DNA of 64,000 nt from Paenibacillus farraposensis (GTDB lineage: Bacteria; Bacillota; Bacilli; Paenibacillales; Paenibacillaceae), in contig NZ_JAFFQR010000112.1 of NCBI RefSeq assembly GCF_020736845.1, positions 62,001-126,000 on the forward strand, in the 5' to 3' direction. The position numbers and the translations under genes were made by a program. Of this stretch, positions 1-8,573 are shown one piece after another (positions within the stretch are counted from its first letter, which is position 1; each line of letters starts with the position of its first letter). A model generated the notes under the pieces. It searched no databases. It was given only the letters and a program-made list of their open reading frames with translations, and was not told the DNA's origin.

Positions 1-513
1 TGTTTCCGACTCTTCCTCGCGGATCGGGTCCTCTAGTGAAACGATCGACATCACGGCGACTTCCTGAATCATATTTTGAAATTCTTTTTCAGAGACGTCT
101 AAATAATGGCTCATCTCTTTATCGCTTACCGTACGCAAATATCTCTGTTCCAAGTGCTGGTAGGCATCTTCAATTTTCTTTGCTTTTTCCCTTACCGAAC
201 GAGGAACCCAATCTCCTTGACGAAGACCATCCAAAATCGCTCCGCGAACACGCCAAGAAGCATAAGTCTCAAACTGTAAACCACGTTCATAGTCAAACTT
301 TTCCAAAGCATCAATCAAGCCCATAACACCGTTACTCGCCAGATCGTCTTTGGATACATTTTTAGGTAAGCCTACTGCAAGCCGACCTGACACATACTCC
401 ACAATATGAAGATACTTTTCAATTAACTGCTTTTTTGCTTCCTTGTCACCGTGTTCTTTCCATTGCTCCCACAGCTCCGAATGGTTTAAATGAGCGGCTT
501 TTCGCTCGTTCAT
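1..513 (-). CDS. sigD: RNA polymerase sigma-D (sigma-28) factor, 3' end cut by window edge
   Basis: This is the flagellar sigma factor that directs RNA polymerase to late motility, chemotaxis and autolysin promoters. The 171 residues visible have no stop before the window edge. Region 2 is clear: residues 62-74 read GVMGLIDALEKFD and residues 82-97 hold ETYASWRVRGAILDGLR-type core-binding and -10 recognition residues; GDWVPRS at 99-105 begins region 3. Region 4 (-35 recognition) lies off the window. The ATG at 511-513 has an AAGGAGGG site 8-9 bases upstream. It follows a small membrane protein gene by 14 bases, so it is the distal gene of the fla/che operon, as in Bacillus subtilis. Expression therefore depends on read-through of the long operon. 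Identification is secure; the C-terminus is unseen. Confidence 0.95.
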   Translation of the reverse strand, partial: MNERKAAHLNHSELWEQWKEHGDKEAKKQLIEKYLHIVEYVSGRLAVGLPKNVSKDDLASNGVMGLIDALEKFDYERGLQFETYASWRVRGAILDGLRQGDWVPRSVREKAKKIEDAYQHLEQRYLRTVSDKEMSHYLDVSEKEFQNMIQEVAVMSIVSLEDPIREEESET

Positions 514-527
514 CGGCTTCACCCTCC

Positions 528-941
528 TTATTTGTCTGTCAGGTGACGAACGGCCTTGGCCAATTCTTCAGGGTTCTTGTTGGAAACCAGCTTAGGCGGG
601 TTTAAAGGTGCAAAACCGTTATCTCCCACGTCCGTCTGCTCTGGTTTCGGTTTCAGCAAATCATTCAGATTCTCATTTTCGTCTGGTGTCGTCAAGTCCA
701 GATTTTCTCCCACGCCATCCACTTGAGAGCTTGCCCGGCTTTGGGCGTTCCCCAGATCTGGCCGCGCTACAACACCAAGTGTCCAGCGCAGCACAAATGC
801 AAGCAGGAACCAAAAAACAAAGGCGATCAAGCCACGAATTAAGCTCGTGGTCAGCAGATTGCTGCCAACGGACAACACAAAAGTCAGAATGAATCCGACT
901 ACTCCAGACCAAAGATTAATGCGTAAGCTGCCAAATAACAT
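528..941 (-). CDS. Small two-helix membrane protein between cheD and sigD, function unknown
   Basis: I do not recognise a characterised family. The 137-residue product starts with two predicted membrane segments (about residues 11-30 and 35-53) separated by a short loop, then a polar, acidic, Asn/Pro-rich tail of about 80 residues with the conserved-looking end KNPEELAKAVRHLTDK. There is no signal-peptide cleavage site. An AAAGGA site precedes the ATG, which begins 2 bases after the cheD stop, so translation is probably coupled to cheD. B. subtilis has no gene here between cheD and sigD; its SwrB, a single-pass membrane protein, lies just after sigD. A SwrB-like role in flagellar assembly or sigma-D activation is only a positional guess; no sequence similarity to SwrB is apparent. 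Confidence 0.8.
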   Translation of the reverse strand: MLFGSLRINLWSGVVGFILTFVLSVGSNLLTTSLIRGLIAFVFWFLLAFVLRWTLGVVARPDLGNAQSRASSQVDGVGENLDLTTPDENENLNDLLKPKPEQTDVGDNGFAPLNPPKLVSNKNPEELAKAVRHLTDK

Positions 942-943
942 GA

Positions 944-1441
944 TTATAATTCCTTTACACCTTTTTGTACGCTTCGAATGTTCAAAACGCCAGTTTCACT
1001 ATCCAACTCAATCGTACGTCCGTAATTACCGCCCGTATCCTCTGCCACCAAAGGAATACCGAGATGTACGAGCATTTCCTTGCATGATTCTACATTACGC
1101 GGGCCAATCCTCATGGTATCTCCGCTTCCGGCGAAGGCAAACATCTGCGCTCCGCCTGCCATTTTGGCAATCAATCTGCGGCGTTCGGCTCCCAATTTCA
1201 GCATCCGCTCCAATAGCTCGGGCAGGGCTGTATCCGCGTATTTGGCAATGTTCAGTTGTCCTTCACGTGCAATGTCCGAGGACGGTAGCATCACGTGTGC
1301 CATACCTGCCAGTTTCAAATGCGGATCATAGAGGGTCAATCCGACGCAGGAGCCAAGTCCTGTCGTGCGAATCAAATTCGGGCTGCTGGTTACATTCAAG
1401 TCAGCCATGCCGACCTTAATAATGCTTTTATCCTCAATCAT
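944..1441 (-). CDS. cheD: Chemoreceptor glutamine deamidase CheD
   Basis: CheD deamidates specific glutamines in methyl-accepting chemotaxis receptors and, in CheC/CheD organisms, binds CheC to form an adaptation feedback loop through CheY-P. The 165-residue protein has the catalytic Cys32 in GLGSCVGLTLYD and His49 in AGMAHVMLPSS, with Thr26/27 before them, the arrangement known from Thermotoga CheD. Its ATG overlaps the end of cheC by 8 bases, so the two are translationally coupled and probably made in fixed ratio. The length is normal for the family. It sits in the chemotaxis end of the fla/che operon. Confidence 0.96.
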   Translation of the reverse strand: MIEDKSIIKVGMADLNVTSSPNLIRTTGLGSCVGLTLYDPHLKLAGMAHVMLPSSDIAREGQLNIAKYADTALPELLERMLKLGAERRRLIAKMAGGAQMFAFAGSGDTMRIGPRNVESCKEMLVHLGIPLVAEDTGGNYGRTIELDSETGVLNIRSVQKGVKEL

Positions 1442-2060
1442 CGTTCAACGGGACTCCTAACGACCTAAATATTTTCTCGAACGAGTCTGGATCAGGAATC
1501 AGGAAAAATTGACCTTCAATCTGATTCTGCCCTTCCAAAAACGATGTGTCAATCAATAAAGCCGCATCCCCCATTTGCCCAAATTGCAGCAGGCCGTAGC
1601 TTAGGATGGCTCCCGCCATATCCATAGCCAGCGCAGGAACTGTCGGATACATAGACAAACGTGTGAAATCGGCCAGTGAGGACAGGTATGAGCCTGCTAA
1701 AATATTACCGATCTCGGATAAGGCTGAATGCTCCATTTCGTTAAAGCTGTCCTCGTCATCAGAAGGAATGCTCGCCAAACGGGAAAGAAGACTTTTGGCT
1801 GCCTGAGGCTGCAATATAAAAAACAGATTGCCGGGTGCTTCCCCTTCGACTCTAAAAAACACTGCAACAACAAGTTGTTCATAGCCGCCGACTTTTTCGG
1901 CAATTTCCTCAAAGGGTAGCATTTGTACTTTAGGCACACCCATGTCAATCGGTTTATTGAGAAGCCGGGAAAGCGCTGTAGCAGCGTTTCCCGAGCCAAT
2001 GTTGCCAACTTCTTTCAAAACATCTAGCTTGAAGTCTTCGAGATTTCTAAGATTTTCCAT
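1434..2060 (-). CDS. cheC: CheY-P phosphatase CheC
   Basis: CheC removes phosphate from CheY-P and is stimulated by CheD binding. The 208-residue protein carries both copies of the phosphatase signature (D/S)-x3-E-x2-N: Asp13/Glu17/Asn20 in LDVLKEVGNIGSGNA and Ser112/Glu116/Asn119 in SALSEIGNILAGSY. The CheD-docking helix should lie in the C-terminal half. It starts 4 bases after the cheW stop and overlaps cheD. FliY, encoded earlier in the operon, carries the same duplicated signature, so this organism has two CheY-P phosphatases, one at the receptors and one at the switch. Confidence 0.95.
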   Translation of the reverse strand: MENLRNLEDFKLDVLKEVGNIGSGNAATALSRLLNKPIDMGVPKVQMLPFEEIAEKVGGYEQLVVAVFFRVEGEAPGNLFFILQPQAAKSLLSRLASIPSDDEDSFNEMEHSALSEIGNILAGSYLSSLADFTRLSMYPTVPALAMDMAGAILSYGLLQFGQMGDAALLIDTSFLEGQNQIEGQFFLIPDPDSFEKIFRSLGVPLNDD

Positions 2061-2064
2061 AAAA

Positions 2065-2526
2065 TTAATCCTCTAAGCCTTCCAGTTGGTTCATTTCGCT
2101 TCGATTGAGGACTTCGGACAAGTTCAGCATGATCAACAGGCGCTCTTCACCAATTTTAGCCACTCCGCGAAGGTATTTAGCCTTGACTCCGCCGATCACT
2201 TCAGGAGGTGTCTCAATGTTATCGGTATTCAGGTCGATAACGTCATTCGCTGAATCGACGATAAAGCCGACTTGCATCTCACCGACTGCAACGATAATGA
2301 TCCGGGTTTGATCCGTATATTCAGCCTCAGGCAATCCAAAACGGCCGCGGAGGTCAATAACCGGAATGACTACGCCTCTCATGTTGAATACGCCTTTAAC
2401 AAAATCATATGTTCTTGGGACCCGTGTAATCGGCATCATGCGTTCGATCGATTGGACTTTTTCTACTTCAACACCGTATTCTTCTTTACCAAGCTTAAAT
2501 ACGATAACTTTAATTTCTTCTCCCAT
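2065..2526 (-). CDS. cheW: Chemotaxis adaptor CheW
   Basis: CheW couples methyl-accepting receptors to the CheA kinase. The 153-residue protein is a single CheW-like SH3 domain; landmarks are the N-terminal VIVFKLGKEEYGVEVEKVQS strand pair, the FNMRGVVIPVIDLRGRFGLP receptor- and CheA-binding face, and the IGFIVD-like VGFIVDSANDVI segment. No second domain is fused, unlike CheV. An AGGAGGG-type site precedes the ATG. It lies 63 bases after cheA and directly before cheC. Confidence 0.96.
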   Translation of the reverse strand: MGEEIKVIVFKLGKEEYGVEVEKVQSIERMMPITRVPRTYDFVKGVFNMRGVVIPVIDLRGRFGLPEAEYTDQTRIIIVAVGEMQVGFIVDSANDVIDLNTDNIETPPEVIGGVKAKYLRGVAKIGEERLLIMLNLSEVLNRSEMNQLEGLED

Positions 2527-2589
2527 GTCTAAAAACCCTCCTTATTGATGTCAGCAATCTCACATTTTCTTTCATTTTTAATGAAGACA

Positions 2590-4686
2590 TTATTTAATGA
2601 AAACATTCGGGTCGATGATCAAAGCAACCTGACCGTCACCCAGAATTGTGGCGCCTGAAATTCCTTGGATGGCCGGAAGATACTTGCCCAAATTTTTAAG
2701 GACAATTTCACTTTGTCCCAAAAAGTCCTGCACAGAAAGAGCTGCCAGACGGTCTCCCTTACGGATGACCACAACTTCTGTCTCTTCTTCTTCATCCTCA
2801 TTGAAGTCCGGCACCTCAAATAGCTGACTCAAGGAGATAAGCGGGATATGGGAATCGCGGAAAGCGATCATTTTATTACCATGTACCGAACGAATTTGTG
2901 TCCGTTTGACGATCGCAGTCTCCACAATGGAGGACAGTGGAATGGCGTATTTTTCAGAACCGATCTGTATCATCATAGCTGCAATAATGGACAGGGTTAG
3001 CGGCAATTGTACAGAGAAATTGGTGCCTTTGCCGAGTGTAGAATGAACGGTAACATTGCCGCCCAAAGCGGTAATTTTGGATTTAACCACATCCAGACCG
3101 ACACCCCGACCGGATACGTCTGAAATGACCGCAGCTGTGCTGAAACCTGGAGCAAACAATACCTGATAGGCTTCCTCGTCAGTCATGACGGCTGCCTGAT
3201 CTTCTGTTAAAATTCCTTTGGAAATAGCACTGTTTAGAACCTTCTCACGATTAATGCCATTGCCGTCATCTTCGATTTCGATAAACACGTTGTTTCCGCT
3301 ATGGAAGGCACGCAATTGTACCGTTCCTGTCTCCGGTTTGCCAGCCGCAATACGGTCAGCTACTGGCTCGATACCATGGTCCACGGAGTTACGAAGCAAA
3401 TGCACCAGAGGGTCGCCGATTTCATCGATAACAGTACGGTCCATTTCGGTATCTGCGCCAGTGATAACCAGCTCCAGTTTTTTATCTAGCGATTTGGCCA
3501 GATCTCGTACCATACGCGGAAAACGATTGAAGACCGTATCCACCGGAACCATCCGCAATTTAAGCACGACGTTTTGCAAATCGCTGCTCACTCGGCTCAT
3601 ATGCTCCACCGTCTCGGTGAGAGCCGGATTGGAAGCCTCGCTCGCCAGTTGCTCCAACCGCACACGGTCAATGAGCAGCTCGCTGAATAAATTCATCAGC
3701 ACGTCCAGACGTTCAATATCTACACGAATGGTACGATTATGCGTAGGTGCAGCCGCTTTGGCTGCTGGTGCTTTACCCGCCGCCGGCTTAGCGGCAGAGG
3801 CCGCAGCTGAAGACTGCGGCTGGGATGGAGCGGGATGCCCTGCGGTAACAGATGCCTCCTGCACCACAGCAGCCTCTGCCAGTCCAGCAGTAACTTCGCT
3901 CATTTGTCTAAGCGATTCCTGATCCAACTTTACTACGGAGACAGTGTCGATTTCAGAAATACCCGCGATTTCCTTTTCCAGCTCCCCGACTTCTTTCTGC
4001 GTTATGTAATATAACGAGAAGCTTTGATCGAATTTCTCTTGTTCAATATCTTGTACTGATGGATAGGATTTGACAATTTCACCGGAGTTTTCCAAGGTGT
4101 TGAAGACCATAAAAGCACGTGCTGCCTTCAGTTGGCTGTCTGAACTGATGGTTACCTGTATATAGTGAACACGATGTCCCTCGGAAATGGATTGTTCCAG
4201 TACAGAATATTGAAATTGATCCAGCACAAGCCCCGTACTATCGCTGCTGTCCGCATTTTTGGATGAAGAGTCCTCAGAAACAGCACCCCTACCGGACTTT
4301 TGGAAATCACCGCTCACAATGGATTGCAGTGAAGCTACAATGGAGGAAACATCCGCTTTTCCATCGCCGCCCTCTGTAATGTTCTGCACCATGGACTCCA
4401 GAGCATCCAATCCTTTGAATAAGGTATCGAATATAAATTCATGCATCGCCAACTTGTTGTTACGTACCAGGTCAAGAACGTTTTCCATTTGGTGAGTAAG
4501 CGATGCAAGGTCTTCAAACCCCATCGTTGCAGCCATTCCCTTGAGGGTATGGGCAGAACGGAAAATCACCTGAACGATGCCGAGATCGGTAGGGTTACTT
4601 TCCAATTGAAGCATATTTTCGTTAAGAGATTGCAGATGATCATTCGACTCATCAATAAACATGTTTAAATATTGGTTCATGTCCAT
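2590..4686 (-). CDS. cheA: Chemotaxis histidine kinase CheA
   Basis: CheA autophosphorylates and passes phosphate to CheY and CheB in response to receptors. Domain order in the 698-residue protein: HPt domain with the phosphorylated His46 in FRSAHTLKGMAATMGF; a P2 CheY/CheB-binding region (about 155-265); an Ala/Pro/Lys-rich linker (about 280-310); the P3 dimerisation helices; the HATPase domain with N box LVHLLRNSVDHGIEP, G1 DDGNGI and G2 GRGVGLDVVKS; and a C-terminal CheW-like domain ending in LIIDPNVFIK. All catalytic boxes are intact. It follows cheB by 33 bases. Confidence 0.97.
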   Translation of the reverse strand: MDMNQYLNMFIDESNDHLQSLNENMLQLESNPTDLGIVQVIFRSAHTLKGMAATMGFEDLASLTHQMENVLDLVRNNKLAMHEFIFDTLFKGLDALESMVQNITEGGDGKADVSSIVASLQSIVSGDFQKSGRGAVSEDSSSKNADSSDSTGLVLDQFQYSVLEQSISEGHRVHYIQVTISSDSQLKAARAFMVFNTLENSGEIVKSYPSVQDIEQEKFDQSFSLYYITQKEVGELEKEIAGISEIDTVSVVKLDQESLRQMSEVTAGLAEAAVVQEASVTAGHPAPSQPQSSAAASAAKPAAGKAPAAKAAAPTHNRTIRVDIERLDVLMNLFSELLIDRVRLEQLASEASNPALTETVEHMSRVSSDLQNVVLKLRMVPVDTVFNRFPRMVRDLAKSLDKKLELVITGADTEMDRTVIDEIGDPLVHLLRNSVDHGIEPVADRIAAGKPETGTVQLRAFHSGNNVFIEIEDDGNGINREKVLNSAISKGILTEDQAAVMTDEEAYQVLFAPGFSTAAVISDVSGRGVGLDVVKSKITALGGNVTVHSTLGKGTNFSVQLPLTLSIIAAMMIQIGSEKYAIPLSSIVETAIVKRTQIRSVHGNKMIAFRDSHIPLISLSQLFEVPDFNEDEEEETEVVVIRKGDRLAALSVQDFLGQSEIVLKNLGKYLPAIQGISGATILGDGQVALIIDPNVFIK

Positions 4687-4719
4687 TGAGAGACACCTCC
4701 TCCATGAGTTACACTCCGA

Positions 4720-6249
4720 TTATTTCACAACCTGTACAAGCTTGGGGGCGATCTCCTGCATCGGCAGAAGGTGACGCACACATTTTAACTCCACTGCTGA
4801 GCGGGGCATTCCGTACACTACACAGGTTTCCTCATTTTCGGCAAATGTAGATTGTACCCCGGCATCATAAAGCTTTTTCATCATTTTGGCTCCATCGCTT
4901 CCCATACCAGTTAACAACACCAGATGCCTTTCCAGCGATGTTAATGAGAGCAAGGATTCAAACATCGTATCAACCGAAGGACGGTGACCATTACGTGCCT
5001 CTTCCATCTTCAGGGACACGGTGTATTTGCTGCCCGCTCCTGATACAATTCTTAACTGATATCCCCCTGGAGCGATGTAAGCAGTACCAGTCTCCAGCGT
5101 CATTCCCTGCTCTGCCTCCACTACCCGAAGTGGACTGAGCGTATTCAGACGCTGTGCCAACGAGCGAGTGAAGTTGGGCGGCATGTGCTGAACGATGACG
5201 ATGGGAGCCGGGAAATCTCCCGGAATACGCTCCAGCAGCGTCTTGAGCGCCCGTGGGCCGCCTGTAGAACAGCCAACTGCGACGAGCTTGCGAAAATTGG
5301 ACGTATGCAGACCCTTTTTATGAGACAGTTCTTTGGGTGTAGTCGAAACCGCAGGTGCCGTTACCGGAGTCGCAGCGGCTGCAGGAGTGGAAGAAGCCGA
5401 TGAAGTTACGGTCTTCCGTGTCTCCGGCTTGACGAGCCCTGCCTTGTCCATACTGTGCAGCGATTTGGCAGCAGTCGTACCGGAAATATTCAGCTGCCCC
5501 GGCGTTCGTGCCGTTCCCTTCGAAGGTTCCGGCTTCGGCTGCGCAGCAGGTGTCTTCCCTGGCTTGCCCGGCTGAGCCGAGGATGAAGCTTTGTGCTCAC
5601 CTGCCACAGATGAGCCTGACTGCTGCCGTTTTGTTTCTGGCTTGGCCGCGGCCTGGGCGGACTTGCCGGCACCTCGCTTTGGTTGCGCCGATGCAACAGG
5701 TGGCGGAGTCATGCGAGCCTTCTCTGCCAATGCTTCCGTGCGTTTTTGTGCCGCCGGTTCCGCTGAAGAGGTCGCGGACGGTGTTTTTTCCGCTTGCTCC
5801 AGCGCCGCTTTGCGCTCATTAGCTTCCTTGCGCTCCATGCGGCTGCGTACGGCTTGCATAGCAGCATGCATCTGCTCCAGCAGCTCCTTACTCACCTGCT
5901 CAATGTCTTGCGCATGGGTAATGGAAGGCTTTCTTATGAAATCGAAAGCTCCTGCTTCCAAAGCCATGATCGTCTCCTTCATCCCTTGTTCATTAATGCC
6001 AGACAGCATAATAACAGGCAACGGATGTGCTGCCATAATCAGCGGCAATGCTTCAAGCCCATTCATTTCAGGCATTTCGACATCCATAGTAACCAGATCG
6101 GGCTGCAGTTCCTTCACTTTCTCTACAGCCTCTTTGCCATTGGCGGCAGTACCTACGATGTTGAACGACTTATCCCTTACAATTAAATCTGAAATAATTT
6201 TGCGCATGAAGGCCGAATCATCTACAACCAGCACCCGGTAAGCACACAT
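4720..6249 (-). CDS. cheB: Protein-glutamate methylesterase CheB with very long linker
   Basis: CheB demethylates chemoreceptors for adaptation and is activated by phosphate from CheA. The receiver domain (1-120) has the acidic pocket Asp10/Asp11, phospho-acceptor Asp56 in TMDVEMPEMNG and Lys in RKPS. The C-terminal esterase domain (about 318-505) has the catalytic Ser in VAVGCSTGGP, His in IVQHMPPNFT and Asp in TGMGSDGAK. Between them lies about 175 residues rich in Ala, Pro, Lys, Ser and Gln, against a short linker in typical CheB proteins of about 350 residues. I use the ATG at 6249, 6 bases after AGAGGTG, rather than the in-frame GTG three codons earlier. It lies between flhG and cheA. 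Confidence 0.95.
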   Translation of the reverse strand: MCAYRVLVVDDSAFMRKIISDLIVRDKSFNIVGTAANGKEAVEKVKELQPDLVTMDVEMPEMNGLEALPLIMAAHPLPVIMLSGINEQGMKETIMALEAGAFDFIRKPSITHAQDIEQVSKELLEQMHAAMQAVRSRMERKEANERKAALEQAEKTPSATSSAEPAAQKRTEALAEKARMTPPPVASAQPKRGAGKSAQAAAKPETKRQQSGSSVAGEHKASSSAQPGKPGKTPAAQPKPEPSKGTARTPGQLNISGTTAAKSLHSMDKAGLVKPETRKTVTSSASSTPAAAATPVTAPAVSTTPKELSHKKGLHTSNFRKLVAVGCSTGGPRALKTLLERIPGDFPAPIVIVQHMPPNFTRSLAQRLNTLSPLRVVEAEQGMTLETGTAYIAPGGYQLRIVSGAGSKYTVSLKMEEARNGHRPSVDTMFESLLSLTSLERHLVLLTGMGSDGAKMMKKLYDAGVQSTFAENEETCVVYGMPRSAVELKCVRHLLPMQEIAPKLVQVVK

Positions 6250-6279
6250 GTTAAACACCTCTGTTTTCTCTCATCAAAA

Positions 6280-7167
6280 TCAATGCATCGAACGCCGCAG
6301 CCATTTTTGCATAAAACCCTTAATTCCGCTGGGTGTACCTGATTGCGGGGCCTGTGGCATTGCTGCAAAACGGTGTGCCAGATTCAATACATCTCTGGAA
6401 GCCGCACATCCCGGGAAAGCAACCCAAAAAGGTACTTGTCTTTTGACCGCCTGTATGACATGACGATCATCACTGATATGCCCGAGCAACGGGATCTCGA
6501 TCTCCAAAAAGCGTCTCGCAACAAGTGCGATCTTATCGGCAGCTTGACGAGCCTCATTATCGTTATCGGCACGATTGACGATAATTTTGAATACCGTATC
6601 CTTCTGCACCCCACTCACGACTTTGATTAGCGCATAAGCATCTGTTAAGGACGTCGGTTCCGGTGTGGTTACAACCAAGCATTCATCAGCAGAGGCGATG
6701 AATTTAAGACTTTCCTTAGACAAACCTGCACCCGTGTCAAACAAAACATAATCCATATTTGCCGCCATTATCTCCACTTCATTGGCAAAATAATTCAGAT
6801 CATCATCTGACAGCGAAAACAGCTCACTTAAACCCGAACCTCCAGCAATATAAGGCAAACCACCTACACCATACTGAATAATTTCGTCTATTGATTTTTC
6901 CCGTTTTAGCAGGTGAAGAAGATTATATTGTGAATTGACCCCCATCAGGACATCAATATTGGCCATACCAATATCAGCATCAAATACAAGTACCCGTCGA
7001 CCAAGGGATTGCAGGGCCAGAGCAAAGTTGAGCGTGAAATTGGATTTGCCTACTCCGCCTTTGCCGCTGGTGACCGTTACAATTTTCGCTTGGCGATCAC
7101 GTGGGGGCAATCGGAATTTATTCAAGGCTAAAACCATTTGTCTAAGTGATTGAGCTTGGTCACTCAT
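6280..7167 (-). CDS. flhG: MinD-like ATPase FlhG (YlxH), flagellar number and placement
   Basis: FlhG is a MinD/ParA-family ATPase that works with the SRP-type GTPase FlhF to control where and how many flagella are assembled. The 295-residue protein has the deviant Walker A motif SGKGGVGKSNFT at about 34-43, with the signature lysine, the switch DADIGMANIDVLMG, and DTGAG for Walker B. Upstream, residues 6-16 (QSLRQMVLALN) resemble the short N-terminal helix that stimulates FlhF GTPase activity in Bacillus. The start overlaps the flhF stop by 4 bases (ATGA). The C-terminus is basic (MQKWLRRSMH), compatible with a membrane-targeting helix. Confidence 0.95.
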   Translation of the reverse strand: MSDQAQSLRQMVLALNKFRLPPRDRQAKIVTVTSGKGGVGKSNFTLNFALALQSLGRRVLVFDADIGMANIDVLMGVNSQYNLLHLLKREKSIDEIIQYGVGGLPYIAGGSGLSELFSLSDDDLNYFANEVEIMAANMDYVLFDTGAGLSKESLKFIASADECLVVTTPEPTSLTDAYALIKVVSGVQKDTVFKIIVNRADNDNEARQAADKIALVARRFLEIEIPLLGHISDDRHVIQAVKRQVPFWVAFPGCAASRDVLNLAHRFAAMPQAPQSGTPSGIKGFMQKWLRRSMH

Positions 7168-8573
7168 AACGAATCTCCGTTATCCCCTGATGATGATTTG
7201 GTTCCGAGCAGCATGTTTGTCACCATTTCTACGTCTGGATGAAGAAGGTCGTCAGGAACATTTTGTCCATTCGTGATATAAGCCAGCTGCATCGGAAAAT
7301 GATGCAACAGATTAAACACTCCGCCACAACTGCCTGTCTCATCCATCTTTGTGAATACCACCTTGCCAAGACCGAACTTGCTAAAATGGCCGGTGATATT
7401 GAGCATATCCTTGCTTTTGGACGTCATGCTGAGCACCAGATACGTCTCACTTTCCTCAATAGGTGAAAGCAGGCTTTGCAATTCGGAAACCAACAGCTCA
7501 TTCCGATAGTTTCGTCCCGCAGTATCCATGAGGATCAGGTCACAATGGTCCAGACGCTGAATGGCTCTCTGGACATCTCCAGGAGATTGCACAACCTCAA
7601 GCGGTACATTCAGTATCGCAGCATATGTACGCAATTGCTCGACGGCTGAAATGCGATACGTATCCGAAGTAATAAACCCAACCTTCCGATTATGCTTAAA
7701 CAACTGCTCGGCTGCCAGTTTGGCAATGGTTGTCGTTTTCCCCCCCCCTGTGGGACCTGCCACATACACAATTTTGGTATCTCTGGAGATGCCCTTGTCC
7801 AGCCTTGTCCGAATAAATTCGCTTACTTCTTCGCGAAGGGCCTGCTCCCAATCAAATGACTCCGGAGCAAAAGGATGTACACTGCGGCGCTCATATACCC
7901 GCTCCAGCCAATACTCCAGCAGCTCACGTTCAACTTCCTGATCCAGCAAATGCTCACACATTTCATGCAGTGGCTCAGGCCAAGCATTTTCTAATGAAGA
8001 GTTCCGGGAAAAGCGAGCCATCATGGCTTTCATTTCCCGCAGCTCATTGAGCATGGTCTGACTTTCTTCTGTCTGGCTGTCAGCAGTGCCGATCATGGCT
8101 GCCACCCCTGTTTCAACTGGTTGCCTCAATTGCTCACCGGATGTCTTCAGATTTGAAAGTAAAGATTCCTTTTTGAGTACTTGAGAATGCTCAATTGCTG
8201 AAGCAGCTTGTTTTATACCAGCTGTTACAACAGCCGATCCCTCTCCGGTGGCGCTCGTCATTTGCGTCACTTGTCGGTAAGCTTCTGGGGCGGCTTGTCT
8301 GGGAACCACTGGCGCAGACGGCATCTCCGTCTGCTTAGGCTCCTTCCCCATAGGAAAAAGTTGTTGTGGCGGGGTTTCCATCTGCTGAAGCTTTTGAGAT
8401 TGTTTCTCTTCTATCGCAGCGATCACTTCGATTTTCTTTTTAGTGAACATCCCCATAAACCCGCCGACCTTGATTTCTTTCGTGCTTAAAATGACGGCAT
8501 CCGTCCCCAGGTTACCCCTGATCTGCAGCATAGCTTCCGGTATCGTATCCACTACGTATCGCTTAACTCTCAT
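7164..8573 (-). CDS. flhF: SRP-family GTPase FlhF, flagellar placement
   Basis: FlhF marks the site of basal-body assembly and is the third member of the SRP GTPase family with Ffh and FtsY, both also in this window. The 469-residue protein has an N-terminal B domain, a variable linker (about residues 58-175, Gln/Pro/Ser-rich), then the NG domain: P-loop GPTGGGKTTT at about 273-282, DTAGR, and TKMDETGSCGG. It is longer than the roughly 366-residue B. subtilis protein because of the linker. Its ATG overlaps the end of flhA by 4 bases, and its stop overlaps flhG by 4 bases, so the three genes are translationally coupled. Confidence 0.95.
   Translation of the reverse strand: MRVKRYVVDTIPEAMLQIRGNLGTDAVILSTKEIKVGGFMGMFTKKKIEVIAAIEEKQSQKLQQMETPPQQLFPMGKEPKQTEMPSAPVVPRQAAPEAYRQVTQMTSATGEGSAVVTAGIKQAASAIEHSQVLKKESLLSNLKTSGEQLRQPVETGVAAMIGTADSQTEESQTMLNELREMKAMMARFSRNSSLENAWPEPLHEMCEHLLDQEVERELLEYWLERVYERRSVHPFAPESFDWEQALREEVSEFIRTRLDKGISRDTKIVYVAGPTGGGKTTTIAKLAAEQLFKHNRKVGFITSDTYRISAVEQLRTYAAILNVPLEVVQSPGDVQRAIQRLDHCDLILMDTAGRNYRNELLVSELQSLLSPIEESETYLVLSMTSKSKDMLNITGHFSKFGLGKVVFTKMDETGSCGGVFNLLHHFPMQLAYITNGQNVPDDLLHPDVEMVTNMLLGTKSSSGDNGDSL

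Noticed and set aside
847..1419. 190-codon plus-strand frame opposite cheD
   Set aside because: It overlaps cheD entirely, has no ribosome binding site and no recognisable domain.
3218..3922. 234-codon plus-strand frame opposite cheA
   Set aside because: It is a Ser/Thr-rich shadow of the cheA kinase domain with no supported start.
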